Positions 24,887 to 30,099 of a stretch of DNA of 30,099 nt are shown here, in pieces. The notes beneath the pieces were generated by a model that saw nothing but the letters and a program-made list of their open reading frames with translations, had not been told where the DNA came from and searched no databases. Both the position numbers and the translations under genes were made by a program. Origin of the DNA: CAZOWW01 sp964583765 (GTDB taxonomy: Bacteria; Actinomycetota; Actinomycetes; Actinomycetales; Kineosporiaceae); assembly GCA_964583765.1 (NCBI GenBank), contig CAZOWW010000071.1, positions 1-30,099 of the forward strand, in the 5' to 3' direction. Positions within the stretch are counted from its first letter, which is position 1, and every line of letters begins with the position of its first letter.

Positions 24887-25341
24887 ATGAGAGCGGCCAT
24901 CTTCCGCGGACCGGGAATCGTCGAGATCGGCGACCGCCCGGACCCGGTCATCCAGGAGCCGACCGATGCGGTGGTGCGGGTTGTCCTGGCCTGTGTTTGC
25001 GGGTCGGACCTGTGGTACTTCCGCGGCGAGAACCCGCACGCGGTCGGCTCGATCGGGCACGAGTTCATCGGTGTCGTCGAGCAGGTCGGCTCCCGGGTCG
25101 AGGGCGCCTCGCCCGGCCAGGTACCGTTCGCCAGCACGTTCTTCCGCAACGTCGGCTGGCGCGTGGTCCCGCACCCGCCCGCCTGTACATCCCCGAACTG
25201 ATGGCCGACGTCCTGAAGGGCACGATCAACCCCGGCCGTGTCTTCGGCCACGAGACCGACCTGGAGCACGTGGCCGAGGCCTACCGGGCGTTGGACGAGC
25301 GGCGCGCGATCAAGTCCGTGATCCGGGTGGGATCGCTGTGA
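24887..25341 (+). pseudogene. Zinc-dependent alcohol dehydrogenase, internally deleted and frameshifted
   Basis: Remnant of a medium-chain dehydrogenase/reductase. The N-terminal 75 residues (from ATG 24887) are normal: GIVEIGDRPDP, CVCGSDLWYFRG with the zinc-site Cys, GSIGHEFIGVVEQVG with the zinc-site His. The protein then jumps at about GASPGQVP (near 25120) to what is normally the C-terminal part (FASTFFRNVGW). The whole Rossmann cofactor domain, some 190 residues, is missing. At about 25163 one base is lost (GCG-TGGT where GGTGGT is expected), which moves the true C-terminus (RLYIPELMADVLKGTINPG, ALDERRAIKSVIRVG) into the next frame, ending at TGA 25341. The uninterrupted frame stops at 25201. 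It cannot be an enzyme but heads an operon, and its stop overlaps the start of the DUF2255 gene. Confidence 0.85.
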
Positions 25342-25742
25342 CCAGCACTCTGCCACCCGGTGGCCCGCAGTGGACCTCCGCCCAGCTCACCCAGATCGGC
25401 GAGGCCACCGAGATCCAGCTGGCATCCAGCCGCCCGGACGGCACCTCGAGCCCTTTCACGACGATGTGGATCGCCCGCGTGGACGACGGCCTGTACGTGC
25501 GCTCCGCCGGTGGCCCGGACCGGCCCTGGTACCGCCGGGCACTGGCCGCCGGCCGGGGACACCTCCGCGCGGCCGGCGCCGAGTACGAGATCGCCTTCGC
25601 CGGGGCTGACCCCGACGTGAACGACGCCATCGACGCCGTCCTGCACGCCAAGTACGACCGGTACGGCCCCGGACCGGTCGGCCACATCACCGGCCCCGCG
25701 ACCCACCCACACACCCTCCGCCTGCTCAGGAGCACACCATGA
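25338..25742 (+). CDS. DUF2255 family protein
   Basis: A 134-residue protein of the DUF2255 family, which has a split-barrel look reminiscent of flavin/F420-binding proteins but no settled function. Key stretches are LTQIGEATEIQLASSRPDG, TTMWIARVDDGLYVRSAGG, PWYRRALAAGRGHLRAAG and KYDRYGPGPVGHI. The start is GTG 25338, whose GTGA overlaps the stop of the decayed dehydrogenase; its own stop overlaps the ATG of the SDR gene (ATGA). Both overlaps indicate translational coupling in one transcript. DUF2255 genes often sit beside oxidoreductases (general experience), consistent with a shared small-molecule redox pathway. The frame runs open upstream, but the coupling supports this start. Confidence 0.88.
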   Translation: MTSTLPPGGPQWTSAQLTQIGEATEIQLASSRPDGTSSPFTTMWIARVDDGLYVRSAGGPDRPWYRRALAAGRGHLRAAGAEYEIAFAGADPDVNDAIDAVLHAKYDRYGPGPVGHITGPATHPHTLRLLRSTP

Positions 25743-26665
25743 CCGACCTCCAGCACAACATCCCGGACGACGCCCGACGTCAGACCCGGCACGAGGTCGT
25801 CGTGGTCATCGGACCCGGTTCGATCGGACAGGCCATCGCCCGTCGCGTCAGCACCGGCCGCCACGTCCTGCTCGCCGACCTGCGCCAGGACAACGCCGAC
25901 GCCGCAGCCCAGACCCTGCGCAACGCCGGCTTCGAGGTCAGGACCACCACCGTCGACGTGTCCTCCCGTGACTCCGTCCACGCTCTGGTCGAGGCCGCCA
26001 CCGCCCACGGGGACATCACCCGGGTCATTCACGCGGCCGGCGTCTCCCCCAGCCAGGCTCCGATCGAGGCGATCCTGGCGGTCGACCTCTACGGCACCGC
26101 CGTCGTCCTGGAGGAGTTCGGCGAGGTCATCGCGCCCGGCGGCAGCGGCGTCGTCATCGCCTCCCAGTCCGGGCACCGTCTTCCCGCCCTGACCCCCGCC
26201 CAGGACGCGGCCCTGGCCACCACACCGGCAGAGGAGCTGCTCACGCTCCCGATGCTGCAGGCCGGGCAGGTCCACGACACCCTGCACGCCTACCAGCTCG
26301 CCAAGCGTGGCAACGCCCTGCGGGTGCAGGCCGAGGCCGTCCGCTGGGCCCGCCGCGGCGCCCGGGTCAACACCATCAGTCCCGGCATCGTCATCACGCC
26401 CCTGGCCCTGGATGAGCTGACGGGTCCGCGCGGTGCCGGCTACCGCCGCATGATCGAGCACAGCCCAGTCGGTCGCGCTGGCACGCCCGACGAGATCGCC
26501 GGCCTCGCCGCACTCCTGCTCGGCCCCGACGGCGCCTTCATCACCGGCAGCGACTTCCTCATCGACGGCGGCGTCACCGCCTCCTATTTCTACGGCGAAC
26601 TCGCCCCCAGGCCTGAGAACACCGTCCCGACCGACGGTCCCCCATCTGCTGAGCACCGCCGATGA
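25739..26665 (+). CDS. SDR family oxidoreductase
   Basis: A 308-residue short-chain dehydrogenase/reductase. The cofactor motif is at 25-30 (GPGSIG), with Asp47 after the second strand (LLADLR), which suggests NAD(H) rather than NADP(H). HAAGVSP at about 98-104 replaces the usual NNAG. The catalytic Ser is near 142-144 (ASQSGH) and Tyr185/Lys189 form YQLAK. RVNTISPGIVITPL and the C-terminal GSDFLIDGGVTA are standard. About 40 extra residues between the Ser and Tyr (PALTPAQDAALATTP...) resemble the variable-loop insertion of some SDRs. The gene is translationally coupled to DUF2255 by ATGA. Substrate unknown. With the first gene of the unit destroyed, the pathway may no longer run as it once did. 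Confidence 0.92.
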   Translation: MTDLQHNIPDDARRQTRHEVVVVIGPGSIGQAIARRVSTGRHVLLADLRQDNADAAAQTLRNAGFEVRTTTVDVSSRDSVHALVEAATAHGDITRVIHAAGVSPSQAPIEAILAVDLYGTAVVLEEFGEVIAPGGSGVVIASQSGHRLPALTPAQDAALATTPAEELLTLPMLQAGQVHDTLHAYQLAKRGNALRVQAEAVRWARRGARVNTISPGIVITPLALDELTGPRGAGYRRMIEHSPVGRAGTPDEIAGLAALLLGPDGAFITGSDFLIDGGVTASYFYGELAPRPENTVPTDGPPSAEHRR

Positions 26666-26701
26666 CCGGGTTCGGTCGGACCGATGTTGCGCCGACCGCG
26701 C

Positions 26702-26902
26702 TCATCCCCCGCTCGTGGCCAGAGCCCGGAACGGCCAGATGACCGACGGGTGCCGGCCAGCGTTCTTCCCGGTCTTGATGGTCAGCTTCTTGGCGATCTC
26801 GGGAACCGGCGTGCCGGCCTCGCGCAGAGCGCGGGCGAACAGCAGGGAATCGGGGCCGATGACCGACGGCCGGCCGCCGCGGCCACCCGAATAGCCGATC
26901 TT
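26702..26902 (-). pseudogene. C-terminal remnant of a serine recombinase
   Basis: A minus-strand frame between TAG (26905) and TGA (26702) gives GGRPSVIGPDSLLFARALRE, AGTPVPEIAKKLTIKTGKNA and GRHPSVIWPFRALA. This is the helix-turn-helix tail of resolvase/invertase-type serine recombinases, read from memory of such proteins. The catalytic domain is absent. It directly abuts, at about 26894, the crystallin-J1-like remnant on the plus strand. The fragment's end faces the SDR gene 3' end 36 bases away. Confidence 0.65.
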
Positions 26903-27231
26903 CTATCCGGTGCTGAATGAGCGGTACGCCACGAAGATTGCCCGGGACTGGAACGTGCCGGCCAGCGGCGTCGGCCACGTCACCCGCTTCCGCGTAGCAC
27001 GGACCTTCCTGGACGCCTACGAGGTCCATCACGCCGGTGGAAGGGACATCGTGGAGTTACTGGATCCCTGCCGAGGACCTCGACCAGCTCAACGCCCACA
27101 TCATCGGCCTGATCGAAGTTATCGCCGAGCACCGAAGCAGCTCCGACACGCCTGCCCCTGATGACGACACCCCGAGAAACGCCTGGCCTCGTGGACCCCG
27201 GCGCGCCATGCGGGTGCCGGGGAATCGGTAG
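26895..27231 (+). pseudogene. Crystallin-J1-like ('ADP-ribosylation/crystallin J1') gene, truncated and frameshifted
   Basis: Remnant of a small actinobacterial family usually named ADP-ribosylation/crystallin J1. It starts abruptly with PIFYPVLNERYATKIARDWN at 26895, where intact members have some 30-40 more residues. It continues with PASGVGHVTRFRVARTFLDAYEV in that frame. It changes frame between about 27030 and 27050, and ends with YWIPAEDLDQLNAHIIGLIEVIAEH in the next frame. The 5' break coincides with the recombinase remnant, so a rearrangement removed both 5' parts. Short frames at 26910 and 27037 are the two halves. The family's function is unproven. Confidence 0.7.
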
Positions 27232-27295
27232 CAGAGGGCGTCCGGTGAGAGCGTGAATGCCAGGGCACGAGCACGCGCCGAGGCGCCGCGCCCGA

Positions 27296-27766
27296 TCAGG
27301 ACCCGGCGTCGTCCAGGGTGAAACCGGTGATCTCCGTCCCTGGAGGCAGGTCACGGATCTGACGGTGGATCTGTCCGGCCAGGCTCAGGGCCACGACGAA
27401 GTCGATGACCTCGACGTTGTCCACGTCCAGGGCTCCCCCGAGCTTGGGCGGGACGGTGAATCCGTAGACCTGGTCGGGGCCAGGGCCCAGACCGGCTTCC
27501 TCCGCGGCCAGTCCCAGCCCGGCCAGGAGGTACTCGTCCTGGCCCTCGGTGGTCGACAACGCGCCCGCGAACTCCTCGCGTGTTGCCCAGGGTCGGGTCA
27601 GGACGCCTTCCAGGGTGTCCAGCCACCACACGCCCTGGTCGTCCTCGAGGAAGACGTCCCCGAACGGGGAGGCGCACAACGCTGCCTTGCCGTCCAGGTC
27701 CAACCAGTGCCAGGGCTCCAGGGCCCGCCCGTACTGCTCGGCGCTGAACTGCCGGATCGCCTCCAC
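27296..27766 (-). CDS. Tdi1/DUF1851-type immunity-like protein
   Basis: A protein of about 156 residues matching the DUF1851 (T6SS immunity Tdi1, C-terminal) type: FSAEQYGRALEPWHWLDL near the start, ASPFGDVFLEDDQGVWWLD, TLEGVLTRPWAT, AGLGLAAEEAGLGPGPDQVYG, DVDNVEVIDFVVALSLAGQIHRQIRDLPPGT near the end. Family members neutralise secreted toxins or are orphan homologues. The frame runs open far upstream; I use GTG 27766, where family similarity begins, but ATG 27946 would add 60 residues (MSLLAAVVAKPGSLPAVDRL) with good coding bias and cannot be excluded. No toxin gene is seen next to it; both sides are IS or gene remnants. No lesion is visible in the conserved part. Confidence 0.72.
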   Translation of the reverse strand: MEAIRQFSAEQYGRALEPWHWLDLDGKAALCASPFGDVFLEDDQGVWWLDTLEGVLTRPWATREEFAGALSTTEGQDEYLLAGLGLAAEEAGLGPGPDQVYGFTVPPKLGGALDVDNVEVIDFVVALSLAGQIHRQIRDLPPGTEITGFTLDDAGS

Positions 27767-28111
27767 CGCGCAACGATCGCATACCGGCGCAGGCGCACCG
27801 ACGACTGGACCGCCGGGAACCCTGAAACGTACCCGGGGCGGACGGCGTGCGGACCAGGTGAACACCACGCCGTTGCCCGTCTGTCGCAACCGGTCCACGG
27901 CGGGGAGCGAGCCCGGCTTCGCGACCACCGCCGCCAACAGACTCATCACCGTGACCACCAGCTTCTCCCCCGCGCTGTTCGCCGTCCCGATGATCGAGAC
28001 CTCCCAGGCGATGTGCGGCGCCAGGCACGATCGGCTGGCGAGCGGGCACCGACCTGCAGCTTCTGAGCCTGGTCGAGATGTTGCAAGGAGTCTGGACGGC
28101 GCTTGTGACCT
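27767..28111. other. Stretch between the Tdi1-like gene and IS630 remnant
   Basis: The minus-strand frame of the Tdi1-like gene continues here with fair coding bias (GTANSAGEKLVVTVMSLLAAV at about 27930-27995), so it may hold a 5' extension of that gene or another remnant. The plus strand shows no IS630 N-terminus, which would be expected here if the element were whole. Confidence 0.35.
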
Positions 28112-28729
28112 GTGGAGACCCAGGTCGGAAAGGACTCCGTGATCGGGTGGCGCTGGCGGTACCAGGCCAAGGGCTTGGCCCGTCTGGACGACGAGCACCG
28201 CTCGGGTCGACCGCGTACGATCGACCGGATGAAGGCGGTCGCGGCGACGTTGAAGCCGCCACCGAAGAAGTACGGGGTGATGCACTGGGTGGCCCGGCAT
28301 CTGGCGGGGCGTCTGGGGATCTCGAACAACCCGGTCGTGCGGATCTGGCGCGAGTACGACATCCAGCCCCGGCGTTCGGTCAGCTTCCGGTTCTCCACCA
28401 ACCCGGACCTTGGGGCCACGGTCGTCGAGGGTGCCTCCACCCCGACCCCCACCTTCTGGATGGACCTCGTCGAAAGCAGGCTCTCCAGCGCCGAACGACA
28501 AGCCATCCTCCGCGGCACCTACAGCTCGGTCAAAGACCTCAACGCCGAGTTCCGAACCTACGTCGACGGCTGGAACGACCGTGCCCATCCATTCATCCGG
28601 ACCAAGACAGCAGACGACATCCTGAAGAAGGCCAACCGTAAGAAGATCTCAAGCATGGAGCACCGGCCGACGACAACTCGAATACGACCAGCAGGATCAC
28701 GAGACACGAGAGAAGGTGGTATCCAATGA
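28112..28729 (+). pseudogene. IS630 family transposase lacking its catalytic core
   Basis: Remnant of an IS630-type transposase. The visible frame (GTG 28112) starts within the DNA-binding part (WRWRYQAKGLARLDDEHRSGRPRTI; then ARHLAGRLGISNNPVVRIWREYDI), continues to FRFSTNPDLGA, and then passes within a few residues to the C-terminal end (FWMDLVESRLSSAERQAIL, SVKDLNAEFRTYVDGWNDR, FIRTKTADDILKKANRK). In intact members some 140-150 residues with the DDE catalytic residues lie between; here they are missing in frame (junction near 28415-28460). The N-terminal helix-turn-helix is also cut. No terminal inverted repeats were found. The final stop overlaps the start of the next gene (ATGA). Confidence 0.82.
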
Positions 28730-29055
28730 AAATTCGAGACCTCCACAACGAATTCACCGCGGACCGCGCCTCCGCCGAGCGCACCTACTATGGTAAATTC
28801 CTCACTCTCGAGGGAATCTCAATCCGAACGGGCGAAAGCCAATATGGTACGCCGGTGGTGGAGGTGTCAGATCTCCCCGGAGGCACCCGTCTCGCCATCT
28901 TCGTGCTGCCGTTTGACCACCGAATCAAGGAATCATTCCGACTTGTGCGGAGCGTCCCCCTGGGCGCCACCGTCACCGTCAAAGGAGAATGTCGGGTCTT
29001 CAGCGAGGACGGAACAGTGCTGGTCATCAAGCAGTGCGAACTCCTCACCCCATGA
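28726..29055 (+). CDS. Small OB-fold (tRNA_anti-like) protein
   Basis: A 109-residue protein with the pattern of the tRNA_anti-like OB-fold family: GKFLTLEGISIRTGES in the first strands, TPVVEVSDLPGGTRLAIFVLP in the middle, and LGATVTVKGECRVFSEDGTVLVIKQCELL at the end. The paired Cys near 93 and 103 are usual in this family (GxC...x-C). The ATG at 28726 has AAGGTGG six bases before it. It lacks a signal peptide, whereas many relatives are lipoproteins, so a cytoplasmic role is likelier. Base composition is visibly less GC-rich than its neighbours, with codons such as AAA, AAT, GAA and CGA, and it sits between two IS remnants, which suggests acquisition. Function unknown. Confidence 0.78.
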   Translation: MKIRDLHNEFTADRASAERTYYGKFLTLEGISIRTGESQYGTPVVEVSDLPGGTRLAIFVLPFDHRIKESFRLVRSVPLGATVTVKGECRVFSEDGTVLVIKQCELLTP

Positions 29056-29152
29056 GTCCCTGCGGGCCGTCTCCCGGAGCAGCAGACGACCGGCACACGT
29101 GAGGTCAATCCATTCTTGATCTTCAGCCTGCGAGGCATGCACCGTTTCGAAG

Positions 29153-29516
29153 CGGGCTCGACTGCGAGAGCCGGATCGGGGAGCCCGGGAGTTGCGGCTG
29201 GAGCGTGAGTTTCCAGGACAAGCGGAGGCCCGCTTCGCGAGGGAGTCTCGGTGATGGCTCGGTATGAGTACATCGACGCGAAGAAGGCCGTGCGCAATGC
29301 GGACGAGACCTCTCGATACACGGTTCGGGCGATGTGCCGGTGGCTGGAGGTGTCGGTTTCGGGGTTCTACGAGTGGGCCTCGCGGCCGACTTCGGCCACG
29401 GCGCGCCGGCAGGAGCGGATCAAGGTGTTGATCCTCAAAGCGTTCACACACAACCAGGGCTGCTAAGGGTACCAGCGCGTACACGTTCAGTTGTCACGTT
29501 GGGGTGCGGTCTGCTC
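29153..29516 (+). mobile_element. IS3-type remnant: OrfA tail and OrfB head
   Basis: Remnant of an IS3-family element. At 29153-29254 the tail of OrfA is readable (RELRLEREF, then ARFARESR and TGA), ending with a GTGA overlap to OrfB at 29251, the usual IS3 arrangement for programmed frameshifting. OrfB (YEYIDAKKAV, YTVRAMCRWLEVSVSGFYEWASRP) runs 71 residues to a TAA at 29464, which stands where a Tyr codon is expected (GC-stop-GYQRVHVQLSRWG continues in frame to 29516). After that the element stops at a terminator hairpin. The DDE domain is absent. Confidence 0.78.
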
Positions 29517-29548
29517 GGTGGCCCGGAATCTCAAGGTTCCGGGCCACC
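29517..29548. terminator. 12-bp perfect stem-loop after the CBM2 gene
   Basis: GGTGGCCCGGAA at 29517-29528, 8-base loop, exact complement at 29537-29548. It lies 60 bases beyond the stop of the minus-strand CBM2 gene and just at the broken end of the IS3 remnant. Probable terminator of the CBM2 gene. Confidence 0.75.
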
Positions 29549-29608
29549 GCAGGTGCCGATCATGTTGCCGCTCAGCGCTGCTGAACGCTCAGTGTCAGCA
29601 GCCGTTCA

Positions 29609-30099
29609 TCATGAGGCGGTGCAGGTCAGGGTTGGCACACTGTTCGTGCCGCTCCAGGTGCCGGTGAATCCGAAGGATGTCGCGGTACCCGCGGCAAGGG
29701 CGCCGTTCCATGCGGTGTTGGTGACCGTGGCGGTCGCACCACTTGTGGTGAGTGTGCCGCTCCACAACTGGCCGATGGTCTGTCCGTTGGCGAAGGTCCA
29801 CGCCACCTTCCAGCCGCTGATGGCCGAGGTTCCGGAATTGGTCACATTGACGTTCGCCTGGAAACCGGTCGGCCAGGAACTGACGACGGTGTAGGCCGCC
29901 GTACAGGTCTTGCCCGTACCACCGCTGGTCGTGGTGGTCGTGGTGACCGGCCGGGTCGTGGTCGTGGTGACCGGCCGGGTCGTGGTCGTGGTGGTCGTGG
30001 TGACCGGCCGAGTGGTGGTTGTGGTGACCGGCCGAGTGGTGGTCGTGGTGACCGGCCGAGTGGTGGTCGTGGTGACCGGCCGAGTGGTGGTCGTGGTGA
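29609..30099 (-). CDS. C-terminal part of a secreted CBM2 protein, 5' end outside window
   Basis: The last 163 residues of a protein that enters from the right edge. It opens with a Thr-rich linker of six TTTTTRPV-type repeats, then a Ser/Gly hinge (TSGGTGKTC), then a complete family 2 carbohydrate-binding module of about 102 residues with flanking Cys. Trp lies in SSWPTGFQANVNV, SGWKVAWTF, QLWSGTL and NTAWNGAL; the usual binding-face Trp positions are kept. Such modules with Thr/Pro linkers are attached to cellulases, xylanases or similar secreted enzymes in actinobacteria, so an enzyme domain is expected beyond 30099, but it is not visible. The uninterrupted frame from an internal ATG (29845) covers only the second half of the module; the frame is open through the linker to the edge. 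Confidence 0.9.
   Translation of the reverse strand, partial: TTTTTRPVTTTTTRPVTTTTTRPVTTTTTRPVTTTTTTTTRPVTTTTTRPVTTTTTTSGGTGKTCTAAYTVVSSWPTGFQANVNVTNSGTSAISGWKVAWTFANGQTIGQLWSGTLTTSGATATVTNTAWNGALAAGTATSFGFTGTWSGTNSVPTLTCTAS
29945..30097. repeat. Six tandem repeats encoding a TTTTTRPV linker
   Basis: On the minus strand, units of 24 bases encode Thr x5-Arg-Pro-Val; one unit (29969-30001) is 33 bases long with two to three extra Thr codons. The units nearest the window edge are nearly identical in sequence and the array continues beyond the edge. It is a coding linker array, not a CRISPR. Confidence 0.92.

Noticed and set aside
29900..30099. Regular short repeats that could be taken for a CRISPR array
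   Set aside because: Units are directly adjacent with no unique spacers, and the array is in frame with the CBM2 module as a Thr-rich linker.

Overview
The window is very GC-rich with strongly GC-biased third codon positions, GTG and ATG starts, and actinobacterial gene families (GAF-ANTAR regulators, XRE-DUF2690 membrane regulators, F420-type Ddn-like oxidoreductase, golvesin-like and AMIN-like/GerMN secreted proteins, DUF6745, CBM2 cellulose-binding domains with Thr/Pro linkers). This points to a soil-type, plant-polymer-degrading member of the Actinomycetota. The genus cannot be fixed from the sequence alone.

Layout. 1-1436: two tandem GAF-ANTAR genes (the first cut by the window edge). 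1437-2834: a long stretch without a convincing gene. 2835-5123: a TPR membrane protein, a small membrane ORF and a DUF1003 protein. 5124-9140: a zone of decay holding a frameshifted SUKH-type gene, an intact two-domain VOC/PhnB-like gene, a dead ISAs1-type transposase, and a small hypothetical gene that ends in a strong terminator. 9253-10437: a DUF6745 gene. 10996-19397: a run of secreted proteins, all on the minus strand: expansin-like protein with CBM2, AMIN-like/GerMN protein, a 1373-residue protein joining a lytic-transglycosylase-like domain, a golvesin-like domain and an SGNH hydrolase, and an SH3b protein. Upstream of them, on the same strand, lies a membrane-anchored XRE regulator (19868-20887). 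21101-24256: a Ddn-like oxidoreductase and catalase-peroxidase KatG. 24887-26665: a three-gene unit of a decayed zinc alcohol dehydrogenase, DUF2255 and an SDR oxidoreductase, coupled by 4-base overlaps. 26702-29516: a second decay zone with remnants of a serine recombinase, a crystallin-J1-like gene, an IS630 and an IS3 element, with an apparently intact Tdi1/DUF1851 gene and a small OB-fold gene between them. 29609-30099: the C-terminal end of another CBM2 protein with a Thr-rich RPV-repeat linker.

How the parts fit. The centre of the window is about envelope and extracellular polysaccharide: loosening or binding of cellulose (expansin-CBM2, CBM2 protein), probable peptidoglycan cleavage and ester hydrolysis (transglycosylase/SGNH protein), and envelope-associated accessory proteins. 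The XRE-DUF2690 protein, with a cytoplasmic HTH, one membrane helix and an outside domain, is a plausible sensor for this block, but that link is inferred from position only. Several reading frames carry clear, localisable lesions (nonsense codons, one-base deletions, internal deletions), so the flanks are old mobile-element insertion sites. I found no CRISPR array, no rRNA and no convincing tRNA.
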